From: Rhodococcus sp. PAMC28707
GTDB lineage: Bacteria > Actinomycetota > Actinomycetes > Mycobacteriales > Mycobacteriaceae
NCBI RefSeq assembly: GCF_004795915.1
Contig: NZ_CP039253.1
Coordinates: 372,001 to 436,000, forward strand
Direction of reading: 5' to 3'
DNA: 64,000 nucleotides
A model generated the notes under the pieces. It was not told the origin of the DNA and searched no databases. It saw only the letters and a program-made list of their open reading frames with translations. The position numbers and the translations under genes are program-made. Of this stretch, positions 10,572-20,620 are shown one piece after another; position 1 is the stretch's first letter, and each line of letters starts with the position of its first letter.

Positions 10572-11067
10572 ATTTCTAGGCCCCGTAGCCGGATTCGGCG
10601 TGACGTTTGCGACGATGTTCAAAAAGCCGGTCACCGAGTTCTACCCGGAGGAGAAGGTTCCGACCGCGCGCCGCTACCACGGTCGGCATCAACTCAATCG
10701 GTACGCCGACGGGCTCGAGAAGTGCATCGGTTGCGAACTGTGTGCCTGGGCGTGCCCGGCCGATGCGATATACGTCGAAGGCGCCGACAACACCGAGGAA
10801 GAACGATTCTCTCCTGGTGAGAGGTACGGCCAGGTGTATCAAATCAACTATCTGCGCTGCATCGGATGCGGGTTGTGCATCGAAGCGTGTCCGACAAGGG
10901 CATTGACGATGACCAACGAATACGAACTCGCGGACGACAACAGAGCGGATCTGATCTACGAGAAGGATCGCCTGTTGGCACCGTTGGAACCTGGAATGGA
11001 GCCGGCCCCTCACCCCATGGCCGAAAATGCCACGGCCGCGGACTACTACCGCGGCACGATCCAGTGA
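10564..11067 (+). CDS. nuoI: NADH-quinone oxidoreductase subunit I (2x[4Fe-4S] ferredoxin)
   Basis: NuoI carries clusters N6a and N6b, passing electrons to N2 in NuoB. Both ferredoxin motifs are intact: [18 protein letters not shown] near residue 55 and [18 protein letters not shown] near residue 100. At 167 residues it has the usual length. ATG 10564 is preceded by GAGAAGGAGCG, a strong ribosome site located inside the end of nuoH, so the eight-base overlap is well supported. Ends overlapping nuoJ (GTGA). Confidence 0.97.
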   Translation: MPEFLGPVAGFGVTFATMFKKPVTEFYPEEKVPTARRYHGRHQLNRYADGLEKCIGCELCAWACPADAIYVEGADNTEEERFSPGERYGQVYQINYLRCIGCGLCIEACPTRALTMTNEYELADDNRADLIYEKDRLLAPLEPGMEPAPHPMAENATAADYYRGTIQ

Positions 11068-11783
11068 CCACATCGACCGCCGAAGCGGTCCAATTCTGGC
11101 TGCTCGGTGGGCTGGCCGTCCTCGGGGCACTCGCGATGGTGTGCGCCTCCAAGGCAGTGTATTCGGCTCTCTTTCTGGCCGTGACGATGATCATCCTCGC
11201 CATCTTCTATATCGCTCAAGGTGCGCTCTTCCTCGGCGTCGTCCAGATAGTCGTCTACACCGGTGCCGTCATGATGCTGTTCTTGTTCGTCCTGATGCTC
11301 GTGGGTGTCGATTCCGCAGACTCGTTGGTCGAAACACTGACAGGGCAGCGCCCTGCCGCCATCGCTGCAGGAATCGGGTTCGGCCTCGTACTGATCGGCG
11401 CTATCGGCAACGCATCGGTGGAGTCGGGCCGACCGGATTTTGTCGGACTCGACGAAGCCAATTCGGGTGGCAATGTCGAGGGTCTGGCCGAGCTCATCTT
11501 CATCCGCTACCTCTGGGCTTTCGAATTGACGGGCGCACTACTGATCATCGCGACGGTCGGTGCGATGGTGCTGGCCCATCGAGAACACTTCCACCCGCGC
11601 AAAGGTCAACGGGCATTGTCCGAGCAGCGATTCCGCGACGGCACACAGCTCACCCCCATGCCCAGCCCCGGCGTGTATGCCAGGCACAATGCCGTCGATT
11701 GGCCGGCTCGGTTGCCGGACGGATCGCCGTCGGAGCTCTCGATCAACCCGATGCACCGTGGACACCGAGGTGAGACGCCATGA
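11064..11783 (+). CDS. nuoJ: NADH-quinone oxidoreductase subunit J
   Basis: NuoJ is a membrane subunit near the hinge between the two arms. The 239-residue protein has five hydrophobic segments in its first 170 residues, including [20 protein letters not shown], the helix with the pi-bulge seen in complex I structures. It then has a hydrophilic C-terminal tail of about 65 residues ([16 protein letters not shown] onward), longer than in E. coli and typical of Actinobacteria. GTG 11064 overlaps the nuoI stop; the gene end overlaps nuoK by four bases. Confidence 0.95.
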   Translation: MTTSTAEAVQFWLLGGLAVLGALAMVCASKAVYSALFLAVTMIILAIFYIAQGALFLGVVQIVVYTGAVMMLFLFVLMLVGVDSADSLVETLTGQRPAAIAAGIGFGLVLIGAIGNASVESGRPDFVGLDEANSGGNVEGLAELIFIRYLWAFELTGALLIIATVGAMVLAHREHFHPRKGQRALSEQRFRDGTQLTPMPSPGVYARHNAVDWPARLPDGSPSELSINPMHRGHRGETP

Positions 11784-12079
11784 ATCCGGAGAACTACCTG
11801 TACCTCGCCGTGTTGCTCTTCACGATCGGCGCTGCGGGAGTCCTGCTTCGGCGCAACGCAATCGTGGTATTCATGTGTGTCGAGTTGATGCTCAACGCTG
11901 CCAATCTCGCGTTCGTGACCTTCGCTCGCATGCACGGCAATCTCGACGGTCAGGTGTTCGCGTTCTTCACCATGGTCGTTGCCGCTGCCGAAGTCGTCGT
12001 GGGGCTCGCGATCATCATGACAATTTTTCGTACTCGCCGATCTGCCTCTGTCGACGACGCGAATCTGCTGAAGTACTGA
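11780..12079 (+). CDS. nuoK: NADH-quinone oxidoreductase subunit K
   Basis: NuoK is a 99-residue, three-helix membrane subunit of the proton path, homologous to MrpC. Conserved buried glutamates are visible in [16 protein letters not shown] and in [13 protein letters not shown]. Length and topology match the family exactly. Start ATG 11780 overlaps the end of nuoJ, and nuoL follows after one base. Confidence 0.96.
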   Translation: MNPENYLYLAVLLFTIGAAGVLLRRNAIVVFMCVELMLNAANLAFVTFARMHGNLDGQVFAFFTMVVAAAEVVVGLAIIMTIFRTRRSASVDDANLLKY

Positions 12080-12080
12080 T

Positions 12081-13952
12081 ATGTGGCTACTACCGACCCT
12101 CCCGTTACTGGGCGCGGCCATCCTGCTGCTGTGCGGGCGCCGCGGTGACCGATGGGGACATATCTTCGGCGCCGCCGTGGCCTCGGCGTCGTTCGTCGTC
12201 GCGGTCATCCTCTTCGTGGAGATGCTCGGCCGAACCGCCGGGGACCGCGCCGTGAGCCAGACCTTGTTCCGGTGGATTCCCGTTGCCGACCTGCAGGTCG
12301 ATTTCGGTCTGCAACTCGATCAGTTGTCGATGTGTTTCGTATTGCTCATCACCGGGGTGGGTTCACTCATCCATATCTACGCGATCGGTTACATGCGCGA
12401 AGACCCCGATCGTCGGCGATTCTTCGCATACCTCAATCTCTTCTTGGCCGCGATGCTCTTGCTCGTCCTGGCCGACAACTTCCTCGGCCTGTACGTCGGG
12501 TGGGAGGGCGTGGGCCTCGCGTCGTATCTGCTCATCGGATTCTGGCAGTACAAGCCCTCTGCGGCGGCAGCAGCGAAAAAGGCGTTCGTTGTCAATCGCG
12601 TCGGTGACATCGGATTGATGATCGCGTTGATGATCATGTTCTCCACATTCGGTGGCGTGTCTTTTTCCGAGGTCCTGACGGGGACAGATGCGGTGAGTGA
12701 GTCGACGCTGACCGCACTCGGTTTGGTGCTACTCCTTGCGGCGTGCGGTAAGTCGGCCCAGGTGCCGCTTCAATCCTGGCTGGGCGACGCCATGGAAGGT
12801 CCGACCCCGGTGTCGGCACTCATCCACGCGGCCACGATGGTGACAGCAGGTGTGTACCTGATCATTCGGTCGGGGCCGATTTTCACCGCGGCCCCGACAG
12901 CTCAGGCCGCGGTCGTCATCGTAGGCGCGGTGACGCTCGTTTTCGGTGCGATCATCGGGTGCGCCAAGGACGACATCAAGAAGGCGTTGGCCGCATCGAC
13001 GATGAGCCAAATCGGATACATGGTGCTCGCCGCCGGACTCGGCCCGGCCGGATACACCTTCGCGATCATGCTCCTACTCGCACACGGCTTCTTCAAAGCC
13101 GGCCTCTTCCTCGGTGCCGGGTCCGTCATGCACGGCATGAACGACGAGGTCGACATGCGCCGATACGGGGCGCTGCGGAAGTCGATGCCGATCACCTTCG
13201 TGACATTCGGCCTCGGCTACCTCGCCATCATCGGTGTTCCACCTTTCTCCGGCTTCTTCGCCAAGGACAAGATCATCGAGGTCGCCTTCGGTGCCGGTGG
13301 CGCGGCCGGCGTCGTGCTCGGCATCGTCACCCTGTTCGGAGCCGGTCTGACGGCGTTCTACATGACGCGGGTGATGCTGATGACCTTCTTCGGTACTGCG
13401 CGGTGGGCCCCCGATGCACACCCGCACGAGTCGCCTTCGGTGATGACCGGCCCGATGGTCGTACTCGCGATCGGGTCGGTCGGCGCGGGGGCACTGTTGA
13501 CCCTTGGAGGATCTTTGGCGTCATGGTTGGAGCCCGTCTTCGGCGAAGTCGAAGAGTCACACACACTTCCGGCCTGGCTGGTGACGTTCATGGCGCTTGG
13601 TGTCGTCGCGATCGGAGTACTCGTGGCGTACCTCCGCTATGCACGATCGCCGATACCGACCACGGCACCTGAACCGGTCTCGGTGGCGACGACGGCGGCG
13701 CGACGGGATCTGTACGGCGACGTCTTCAACGAGGCCGCTCTGATGCGTCCCGGCCAGAAGATCACTCAGGCCGTGAAGGTATTCGACGACACCGCAGTCG
13801 ACGGCGCCACGGTCGCTCTCGGCTCGATCATCGCATCGATATCGACCCGAATCCGTCGCGTGCAAACCGGATTCGTACGTACCTACGCACTGACGATGTT
13901 GCTCGGCACGGCTGTGTTTCTCGCAATGATGGTGGCGGTGATGGTGTGGTGA
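12081..13952 (+). CDS. nuoL: NADH-quinone oxidoreductase subunit L (antiporter-like)
   Basis: NuoL is the distal proton-pumping subunit with the long lateral helix. The 623-residue product has the antiporter core with [40 protein letters not shown] and [18 protein letters not shown], then [20 protein letters not shown]. The C-terminal part (from about residue 520) holds the amphipathic connecting helix and a last membrane anchor. All conserved charged residues of the pump (Glu in WEG, Lys in GKSAQ) are present. It overlaps the start of nuoM. Confidence 0.96.
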   Translation: MWLLPTLPLLGAAILLLCGRRGDRWGHIFGAAVASASFVVAVILFVEMLGRTAGDRAVSQTLFRWIPVADLQVDFGLQLDQLSMCFVLLITGVGSLIHIYAIGYMREDPDRRRFFAYLNLFLAAMLLLVLADNFLGLYVGWEGVGLASYLLIGFWQYKPSAAAAAKKAFVVNRVGDIGLMIALMIMFSTFGGVSFSEVLTGTDAVSESTLTALGLVLLLAACGKSAQVPLQSWLGDAMEGPTPVSALIHAATMVTAGVYLIIRSGPIFTAAPTAQAAVVIVGAVTLVFGAIIGCAKDDIKKALAASTMSQIGYMVLAAGLGPAGYTFAIMLLLAHGFFKAGLFLGAGSVMHGMNDEVDMRRYGALRKSMPITFVTFGLGYLAIIGVPPFSGFFAKDKIIEVAFGAGGAAGVVLGIVTLFGAGLTAFYMTRVMLMTFFGTARWAPDAHPHESPSVMTGPMVVLAIGSVGAGALLTLGGSLASWLEPVFGEVEESHTLPAWLVTFMALGVVAIGVLVAYLRYARSPIPTTAPEPVSVATTAARRDLYGDVFNEAALMRPGQKITQAVKVFDDTAVDGATVALGSIIASISTRIRRVQTGFVRTYALTMLLGTAVFLAMMVAVMVW

Positions 13953-15472
13953 ATTCCTTTCCTTGGTTGACGACATTGTGGGTGTTGCCGATCATCGGTG
14001 CGGCAGCCGCGCTTGCCATGCCGAAAGCACGGCCAGGGTGGGCCAAAGTGGTCGCGCTCGTTACGTCGCTGCTCACACTCGTCGTGGCCATAGTCGTGGC
14101 GGTTCGGTTCGAGCCTGGAGGTGAGCGGTACCAATTCATCGAATCCCATTCGTGGATCGAAGCATTCGGTGCCCGCTATGAGCTGGGGGTCGACGGCATT
14201 GCCGTGGTGCTGATCCTCCTGACCGCGGTTCTGCTACCACTGCTTCTTGTCGCCGGATGGAGCGACCCACGGATCGGACGGTCGGCCCACCTTTACGTCG
14301 CACTGATTCTCACTGTCGAATCGATGGTGTTGATGTCGTTCAGTGCCCTCGACATATTGCTGTTCTACGTCTTTTTCGAGGCGATGCTCATTCCGATGTA
14401 CTTCCTCATCGGTGGGTTCGGCGGCAAGCACCGTGCATCTGCAGCAGTGAAGTTCCTGTTGTACAACCTCCTGGGTGGGCTCGTCATGCTCGCAGCCGTC
14501 GTCGGGTTGTACGTCGGCACAGGCACATTCGGTTTTCGGGAAATAGCTACTTCTGCGGCAACCGGCGATCTCGGAGTATCTCCTGGAGTGCTCAATGCAC
14601 TGTTCCTCGGTTTCATGTTCGCCTTTGCTGTGAAGGCCCCTCTGTGGCCGTTCCATTCGTGGCTTCCGGGAGCCGCGGTCGAATCGACCCCCGCAACGGC
14701 GGTGTTGATGATGGCCGTAGTGGACAAAGTCGGAACATTCGGCATGCTCCGATACTGCCTACAGCTCTTTCCCGACGCGTCGAAGTATTTCGCACCGCTC
14801 GTCGTGACACTGGCAGTGATCGGAATCGTGTACGGCGCAATTCTTGCCATCGCTTCGACGGATGTGATGCGGTTGATCGCCTACACGTCGATCTCGCACT
14901 TCGGCTTCATCATCCTCGGGATCTTCGCTATGACCAGTCAGGGCCAGACCGGTTCGACGCTCTACATGGTCAATCACGGAATCTCCACTGCCGCATTGTT
15001 CCTCGTCGCCGGGTTTCTGGTGTCGCGCCGCGGCACTCGCGCGATCGACAGCTACGGCGGAATCCAGAAGGTCGCTCCCGTCCTCGCCGGCACCTTCCTC
15101 ATTGCTGGTCTGGCGACTCTCTCGCTCCCCGGGTTAGCGCCCTTCGTCAGTGAATTCCTGGTGCTGATCGGAACGTTCACCCGCTACCAGGTTGCCGCAG
15201 TCGTCGCGACATCAGCGCTCGTTCTGTCGGCCGTCTACATCCTGTGGCTCTATCAACGGGTCATGACCGGTCCACTGGAAAGAAAGAACGCCGATGTGCA
15301 CGACCTCGTTCCACGTGAGCTGGCCGTGATGGTGCCTTTGATAACGCTTCTGATCGTGCTGGGGCTGTACCCGAAACCGATCCTCGACATAATCACGCCC
15401 GCGGTAGCGACGACGGTGATCTCGGTCGAGTCCGACGACCTCACCGCTGACGGACAGGCAGGAATCAGATGA
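13949..15472 (+). CDS. nuoM: NADH-quinone oxidoreductase subunit M (antiporter-like)
   Basis: NuoM is the second antiporter-like proton-pumping subunit (507 residues, about 14 helices). Signature segments are [60 protein letters not shown] and [19 protein letters not shown]. The catalytic Glu (FFEAML) and Lys (AVKAPLWP) are present. Two GTG codons in tandem (13946 and 13949) can start the gene; the second gives the standard GTGA overlap with the nuoL stop. Its own stop overlaps nuoN. Confidence 0.96.
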   Translation: MNSFPWLTTLWVLPIIGAAAALAMPKARPGWAKVVALVTSLLTLVVAIVVAVRFEPGGERYQFIESHSWIEAFGARYELGVDGIAVVLILLTAVLLPLLLVAGWSDPRIGRSAHLYVALILTVESMVLMSFSALDILLFYVFFEAMLIPMYFLIGGFGGKHRASAAVKFLLYNLLGGLVMLAAVVGLYVGTGTFGFREIATSAATGDLGVSPGVLNALFLGFMFAFAVKAPLWPFHSWLPGAAVESTPATAVLMMAVVDKVGTFGMLRYCLQLFPDASKYFAPLVVTLAVIGIVYGAILAIASTDVMRLIAYTSISHFGFIILGIFAMTSQGQTGSTLYMVNHGISTAALFLVAGFLVSRRGTRAIDSYGGIQKVAPVLAGTFLIAGLATLSLPGLAPFVSEFLVLIGTFTRYQVAAVVATSALVLSAVYILWLYQRVMTGPLERKNADVHDLVPRELAVMVPLITLLIVLGLYPKPILDIITPAVATTVISVESDDLTADGQAGIR

Positions 15473-17076
15473 CCGGCGACGCAGTTGTGGTGGCCCCGAG
15501 TATCGAATACAGCCAGTTGGCGCCGATGCTCATCATCTTCGGTGTCGCGGTTCTCGGAGTTCTCGTAGAAGCATTTATTCCCAGGTCCGCCCGGTATCCG
15601 GCACATATCGCGCTCGCTATCGGTGGCATCGGCGCGGCTCTGGCAGCGGTTGTCGCGCTTGCGTTGTCCTTGGACGGAAGCGATTCCTCCGGCAGCCTTG
15701 CCATGATGGGTTCGGTAGTCATCGACCGACCGGCATTGTTCTTGCAGGGAACCCTGCTGTTGATCGCGATCCCTTCGGTATTACTGATCGCCGAGCGAAG
15801 GGTCGAACCGAGCCTGGACACCGCGGCTGAGAATGCGCCACCTCGTGCGGATTCGTTTGCGCCACAAGCCTCGACTGTTCCGGGATCCCTTGCCGAGCGG
15901 CAAGCAACGCACGCCGGCGTCGCCCAGACCGAGGTGTTCCCGCTGACGATGTTCGCGTTGGGGGGCATGCTGCTGTTTCCAGCTTCGAACGATCTCTTGA
16001 CCATGTTCGTTGCCCTCGAGGTCCTGTCGCTTCCGCTATATCTTCTCTGCGGTCTCGCGCGGCGAAGGCGTTTACTGTCACAGGAAGCGGCATTGAAGTA
16101 TTTTCTTCTCGGCGCATTCTCTTCGGCCTTCTTCCTGTTCGGATCGGCGTTGCTGTACGGATACGCCGGTTCCGTCACGCTCGGTGATATCGGTGATGCT
16201 GTATCCGCAGGCACCGGGAACGACGCCCTGGCGGTACTCGGTACTGCACTGGTGGGGGTCGGTCTCCTGTTCAAGATCGGTGCAATCCCTTTTCATTCGT
16301 GGATCCCCGATGTCTATCAGGGCGCCCCAACGCCGATCACGGCATTCATGGCGGCAGCTACGAAGGTCGCCGCGTTCGGCGCTATGACGAGGGTCTTCTA
16401 CGTCGCGCTACCGGATCTCCGTTCCGAATGGCGGCCCGCGCTATGGGCTGTGGCAATTGCAACGATGCTGATCGGTGCCATCCTGGCCGTGACCCAAACG
16501 GACATCAAACGCATGCTTGCTTACTCGTCGATCACGCACGCCGGCTTCATCCTGACCGGACTCATCGCCGTCGACGCCGCCGGATTGTCCTCGACATTGT
16601 TCTACCTGTTCGTCTACGGATTCAGTACCGTCGCGGCATTTGCAGTGGTCACCGTTGTCCGGGACGAGTCCGGTGAGGTCGGCGACATCTCACGCTGGGC
16701 GGGCTTGGGCAAACAGTCACCGTTGCTCGCTGGGGCCTTTGCACTGTTGTTACTTGCATTCGCTGGAATTCCCTTGACCAGTGGATTTTTCGGAAAATTC
16801 GCTGTCTTTCAGGCAGCTGCGCAGGGTGGAGCAGCGCCACTCGTCGTGGTCGGTGTCGTGAGCAGCGCCATTGCTGCGGTGTTCTATATCCGGGTGATCG
16901 TGCTCATGTTCTTCTCCGAGCCGGATTCCATCGATAGCAGCCGAGCGACGGTAGTGACTCCGAGTGTTGCTACAACCTTGACGATCGGAATCGGTGTGGG
17001 CGCCACCGTCGTCTTCGGTATTCTTCCCGGCCCGCTACTCGACCTGGCAGACCGAGCAGCGGTCTTCCTGAGATAG
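15469..17076 (+). CDS. nuoN: NADH-quinone oxidoreductase subunit N (antiporter-like)
   Basis: NuoN is the third antiporter-like subunit and the last gene of the operon. The 535-residue protein carries FKIGAIPFHSWIPDVYQGAP, TPITAFMAAATKVAAFGAM and IKRMLAYSSITHAGFILTGL. A polar insertion of some 50 residues (about 108-155, ENAPPRADSFAPQASTVPG) lies between early helices, as in mycobacterial NuoN. ATG 15469 overlaps the nuoM stop by four bases. No clear terminator hairpin is visible in the 39 bases before the next gene, so read-through is possible. Confidence 0.96.
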   Translation: MTGDAVVVAPSIEYSQLAPMLIIFGVAVLGVLVEAFIPRSARYPAHIALAIGGIGAALAAVVALALSLDGSDSSGSLAMMGSVVIDRPALFLQGTLLLIAIPSVLLIAERRVEPSLDTAAENAPPRADSFAPQASTVPGSLAERQATHAGVAQTEVFPLTMFALGGMLLFPASNDLLTMFVALEVLSLPLYLLCGLARRRRLLSQEAALKYFLLGAFSSAFFLFGSALLYGYAGSVTLGDIGDAVSAGTGNDALAVLGTALVGVGLLFKIGAIPFHSWIPDVYQGAPTPITAFMAAATKVAAFGAMTRVFYVALPDLRSEWRPALWAVAIATMLIGAILAVTQTDIKRMLAYSSITHAGFILTGLIAVDAAGLSSTLFYLFVYGFSTVAAFAVVTVVRDESGEVGDISRWAGLGKQSPLLAGAFALLLLAFAGIPLTSGFFGKFAVFQAAAQGGAAPLVVVGVVSSAIAAVFYIRVIVLMFFSEPDSIDSSRATVVTPSVATTLTIGIGVGATVVFGILPGPLLDLADRAAVFLR

Positions 17077-17115
17077 TGCGGTGTGCTCGCGCATGGTGCG
17101 GTTAAGATCCACACA

Positions 17116-18084
17116 ATGCGGACAACAGTTACGAGATTGGTAGCGGGTGTCTGCCTGTCGATCTCGGTGTTGGGGTTGCTTGCCTACTTTTCCCGGGTCG
17201 ACAACCGATATGTCGTGGCCCTCGCATCGTTCACACCGTTCCTTCTCTCTGCGTCGGTGATCGGCACTGTTGTGGCCGCATTCGGACGACGATGGATCCT
17301 CTTCGCAGCTTCGGCGACTGCTCTCGCGACGGGGGTCGGGCTTTTCGCTCCCTTGTACGTCCCCGGCTCGACCGCCGCAGCATCGAAGGATTCCACCGGG
17401 CCGACTCTGCGAATCATGCAGTCGAACCTCATGCTGGGGCTGGCTGATCCCGATCAGATCGTCCGCGAGGTCATCGATCGTGACATCGACATCCTTACCG
17501 TCCAAGAACTCACGAGCAGCGCCCTGAGTGGTCTCGACGCCGCGGGTCTGGAGGATCTGCTGCCCTACAAGTTCACCCGTCCTACCCCTGAAGGTGGAGG
17601 CGGCGCCGGCATCTACAGCCGCTTCCCGCTTGCTAACGAACGAGAGCTACCTACGTTTCTACTGTGGAACCTGTCCACCGACATCGACGTCGGCACCGGC
17701 CCGCCCATCCGGGTGTACTCGGTGCACCCCGTACCGCCCTACCCGTCCCCCACGCCGGTATGGGCCTCGGAAATGGAACTGCTGAAGCAAGAGGTGACGG
17801 CATCCGCGGAGCTACCTCGAGTGATAGTGAGCGGCGACTTCAACTCGACCTGGTCGCACAGCAGGTTTCGAGACATCGTGGATGTGGGCTACACCGACGC
17901 AGCAGAAAGCACCGGCGGCGGTGTGATCCCTACGTATCCCACAGACAAGGCCTACCCAGCACTTGTCGGAATCGATCACATCCTCAGCCGCGGCATGCAG
18001 GCGACATCTCTCGAACGGATCACTGTCGATGGCACCGACCATCACGGAATCGTCGCCGAACTGAAAACGACCGGTCAGCCCTGA
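17116..18084 (+). CDS. Membrane-anchored endonuclease/exonuclease/phosphatase family protein
   Basis: The 322-residue protein starts with three hydrophobic segments (about residues 7-25, 32-55 and 60-80) followed by an EEP-fold domain. The fold's metal and catalytic residues are visible: an Asn in MQSNLMLG, a Glu in LTVQELTS, VYSVHPVPP, an Asp/Asn pair in VSGDFNSTW and the final DHILSRGM with DHHGIVAEL. EEP enzymes hydrolyse phosphodiester bonds in nucleic acids, phosphoinositides or sphingomyelin; with this topology the domain probably faces outside. Substrate unknown. ATG 17116 begins just before the first helix; an upstream in-frame GTG (17083) lacks a ribosome site. Co-directional with nuo, 39 bases after nuoN. 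Confidence 0.8.
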   Translation: MRTTVTRLVAGVCLSISVLGLLAYFSRVDNRYVVALASFTPFLLSASVIGTVVAAFGRRWILFAASATALATGVGLFAPLYVPGSTAAASKDSTGPTLRIMQSNLMLGLADPDQIVREVIDRDIDILTVQELTSSALSGLDAAGLEDLLPYKFTRPTPEGGGGAGIYSRFPLANERELPTFLLWNLSTDIDVGTGPPIRVYSVHPVPPYPSPTPVWASEMELLKQEVTASAELPRVIVSGDFNSTWSHSRFRDIVDVGYTDAAESTGGGVIPTYPTDKAYPALVGIDHILSRGMQATSLERITVDGTDHHGIVAELKTTGQP

Positions 18085-18130
18085 CGGTCGCGATTGTTGT
18101 CGACGGCACCGTTGAGTGCATGATGAACCT

Positions 18131-18328
18131 ATGAGTTCGAACGATCTCTTCGGAGGACCCAAACGGCTGCTGATCGTCGTCGCCGTAGTTGTCGCGGTGA
18201 CAGTTCTCGCTGCAATCGTCACCTTGATCGTGCGGCAGATACTCGGTCCACCCGAAGGGCCTTCCCCGTACGACACCCCCGAATCGATGTCGTATGTACT
18301 ACAGATCACCTCAGCTCCCCCGCTGTGA
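18131..18328 (+). CDS. Small single-pass membrane protein, 65 aa
   Basis: Not a recognised family. The product has a short polar N-terminus (MSSNDLFGGPKRLL), one strongly hydrophobic helix (about residues 13-37) and a Pro-rich C-terminal tail (GPPEGPSPYDTPESMSYV). Such small proteins are frequent in mycolic-acid bacteria and may act as accessory factors. ATG 18131 is preferred over GTG 18116, which would add five residues; neither has a strong ribosome site. It lies 46 bases after the EEP gene on the same strand and is followed by a hairpin. Confidence 0.5.
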   Translation: MSSNDLFGGPKRLLIVVAVVVAVTVLAAIVTLIVRQILGPPEGPSPYDTPESMSYVLQITSAPPL

Positions 18329-18333
18329 CCTGA

Positions 18334-18354
18334 GCCGGTGAACACCGCACCGGC
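18334..18354 (+). terminator. Possible terminator hairpin after the small membrane protein
   Basis: gccggtg (18334-18340) and caccggc (18348-18354) form a perfect 7-bp GC-rich stem with a 7-base loop, six bases beyond the preceding stop codon. There is no U tract, which is common for actinobacterial hairpin terminators. Confidence 0.35.
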
Positions 18355-18543
18355 AACTTCCTTCATACGTCCGATTCGATCGGGGAGTACGAGGCAGCGA
18401 CGCGATAGCTAGCGAATGGCAGTACGCGAGGGTGAAAGAAATCGACACCGACTACGCCGCTCCTGCTCTCCGATCCGGCGTGTTCACCGACGTTGGACGA
18501 CTGTGATTTGGTTCTTGCTACCCCGATCACGGATCATACGAGC

Positions 18544-19287
18544 GTGACTTATCCAAGCGTCGCCCCGAAGACAACCGTTGTCGTACCCACGTACAACGAG
18601 CGCGAGAACCTTCCCAAGCTGGTGGGGTTGCTCTCGGATCTGGGCGTAGAGAATCTGCACGTTCTCGTCGTGGACGACAATTCACCTGACGGGACCGGCA
18701 AGGTTGCCGACGAACTCGCCGAGAACGGCCCGCTCCCCCTCACCGTTCTTCATCGCACCGAGAAGAACGGGCTCGGTCGCGCCTACGTGGCCGGTATGTC
18801 CATGGCGTTGGATGACGGGGCCGACATCGTCATACAGATGGATGCCGATCTTTCCCACCCGACCGAAGTGATACCGACGATGATCGAGACACTGACCACC
18901 ACCGACGCTGCGGTCGTCCTTGGGTCGCGATACGTGCCGGGCGGTGAGGTGGCGAGCGACTGGCCCTGGCACCGGAAGGCTCTTTCGGCTTGGGCGAACT
19001 TCTACGTCAACACGATTCTGCGCTTGAAGGTCAAGGACGCAACGGCCGGCTTCAAGGCCTGGCATGCAAAGACTCTTCGGGCTATCGACGTCTCATCGGT
19101 CGAAAGCAACGGCTATGCCTTCCAGGTGGAAATGAACTATCGCACCGTTAGACGCGGACTGAAGATCGCCGAGGTGCCGATCAAGTTCGAAGAGCGTAGC
19201 GACGGCGAATCGAAGATGAGCCTGGCTGTACAACTCGAATCGGCACTGGTTCCGTGGAAGCTACTAGCCGGCCGGGCACGCCGCTGA
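18544..19287 (+). CDS. Polyprenol monophosphomannose synthase (Ppm-type GT2)
   Basis: A GT2 glycosyltransferase of the dolichol/polyprenol-phosphate mannosyltransferase group. It transfers mannose from GDP-mannose to polyprenyl phosphate, giving the donor for mannolipid and lipoglycan synthesis at the membrane. Visible motifs are VVVPTYNERENLPKL, VVDDNSPDGTG, the metal-binding QMDADLSHP and VLGSRYVPGG, then DATAGFKAWH. The 247-residue form has no membrane helices, like Ppm1 domain 2. GTG 18544 starts right before the domain; TTG 18493 would add 17 residues. It overlaps the convergent lipoprotein gene by 24 bases. Confidence 0.88.
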   Translation: MTYPSVAPKTTVVVPTYNERENLPKLVGLLSDLGVENLHVLVVDDNSPDGTGKVADELAENGPLPLTVLHRTEKNGLGRAYVAGMSMALDDGADIVIQMDADLSHPTEVIPTMIETLTTTDAAVVLGSRYVPGGEVASDWPWHRKALSAWANFYVNTILRLKVKDATAGFKAWHAKTLRAIDVSSVESNGYAFQVEMNYRTVRRGLKIAEVPIKFEERSDGESKMSLAVQLESALVPWKLLAGRARR

Positions 19288-19746
19288 TGTCAGCCCAGCA
19301 AGTCCGACTATTGCGCACGCGTTGTCGCGGCTGAGCTTCCACACGCCGTTCTCGGCCACGAAGATCATCGTCGTCGGATTCGGTTGACCACCGATCGTCA
19401 ACGTCGCCCCGGCACTCAGCGTTCCATCGCCCAGATCGTCGACGCCGGTAATTTCTACGTTCGCGTCGTTCGTGACGGCCGCAGAGACGACTTGGTCGAT
19501 CAATGCGGGGTCATCTTCCGCACCCTGAATGAATACAGCTTTTTCCTCCGATGGAACCGCTGAATCGAAGCCCCGCTTCAGTTCCTCGTTGAGATCTGCG
19601 GTGGACGGAACCGGTGGATACGCGGACGCTGTGGGAATGACCACGGATGGAGCCGAAGGGCTCTTGTCGTCACCGCCATCACTACATCCGCAGACGAGAG
19701 CGGTCACGGCTGCAACAAGAACGAAAGGCCCAATGGTGAGTTTCAT
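19264..19746 (-). CDS. Mtb12-like lipoprotein
   Basis: The 160-residue product begins with a lipoprotein signal peptide, MKLTIGPFVLVAAVTALVC, with the lipobox LVCGC (acylated Cys near residue 21). After a Ser/Pro-rich linker it shows the pattern of the low-molecular-weight antigen MTB12 (CFP-2) C-terminal domain: STADLNEELKRGFD, EEKAVFIQG, DGTLSAGATLTIGGQP and MIFVAENGVWKLSRDNAC. These proteins are exported, NTF2-like in fold, and of unknown function. The assignment rests on pattern recall, not a search. It converges on the mannosyltransferase gene. Confidence 0.75.
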   Translation of the reverse strand: MKLTIGPFVLVAAVTALVCGCSDGGDDKSPSAPSVVIPTASAYPPVPSTADLNEELKRGFDSAVPSEEKAVFIQGAEDDPALIDQVVSAAVTNDANVEITGVDDLGDGTLSAGATLTIGGQPNPTTMIFVAENGVWKLSRDNACAIVGLAGLTSAACPAG

Positions 19747-19846
19747 TCACCGAAACTAGCGCAGCAATGGTCGAATGTACTGATAGACAGCATGATTCAC
19801 AGAGTCGTCACCGAGGATTCTCACCAGCGTCTTACATACTGTTCGA

Positions 19847-20527
19847 TCAGGTCGCCTTCGCGGCGGCAGCGTAGATGTCCACGTACTCCTGGCCGGACAT
19901 TTTCATGAGCGAGTACATAACCTCGTCTGTCGCGGATCGAACTACCGCTCGATGTGTTGCATGCTCGCTGTACCGCGAGAAATCCAACGGTTCGCCGAAC
20001 TTCACGACAATCTTGGATGGGTGCCAGCGCCTTGTTCCGACCGGATTGAACTTCTCGGTTCCGAACATCACGACAGGAATCACGGGCGCACCGAGCTCGA
20101 GGGCAACCCGCGCCATTCCAGTCTTGCCCTTGTACAGCCGGCCGTCCGGCGAGCGGGTCCCCTCGGGATAGATGGCCCAGATGCCGTTGTCGGACAATAT
20201 CTTCCGCGCGGCTTCGAGTGCAGGCTCTCCCGCACCACTCCCCGACCGATCGATGGGAACCTGTCCGGCGCTGGTGTAGAACCAGCGAATGAGGCGACCC
20301 TTGATCCCGTGACCCGAGAAGTATTCACTCTTGGCAACGAATTTGATCCGACGAGGCACAACGAGAACCAGAAAGAACGAATCCACCACGGTGAGGTGAT
20401 TCCCGGCCAGAATCACCGGACCAGTGGAAGGTAGGTTGTGGCCGCCCTCGATCCGAGGTCGCCCGAGGACCCTCAATACCGGCCCGATCAGAACGTACTT
20501 GAAGATCCAATACCACACGAAATCCAC
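19847..20527 (-). CDS. 1-acyl-sn-glycerol-3-phosphate acyltransferase family (PlsC-like)
   Basis: A 226-residue lysophospholipid acyltransferase. The four family blocks are present: NHLTVVD (HX4D catalytic motif, about residues 43-49), the KFVAKSEYF substrate segment, YPEGTRSPDG and APVIPVVMFG. Members add the second acyl chain to lysophosphatidate at the inner membrane face. ATG 20527 gives the usual length. The gene is alone between the lipoprotein (100 bases downstream) and the M16 peptidase, and several paralogues are normal in these genomes, so the exact acceptor is open. Confidence 0.88.
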   Translation of the reverse strand: MDFVWYWIFKYVLIGPVLRVLGRPRIEGGHNLPSTGPVILAGNHLTVVDSFFLVLVVPRRIKFVAKSEYFSGHGIKGRLIRWFYTSAGQVPIDRSGSGAGEPALEAARKILSDNGIWAIYPEGTRSPDGRLYKGKTGMARVALELGAPVIPVVMFGTEKFNPVGTRRWHPSKIVVKFGEPLDFSRYSEHATHRAVVRSATDEVMYSLMKMSGQEYVDIYAAAAKAT

Positions 20528-20620
20528 TCACCTTCCGTCGCGCACAGTTCCTGGCCAGGGAAATTGATGCAGTCACCGCCGTTTTTTGCTGTGACATCGT
20601 CTCTCGGCGGCGACTACACC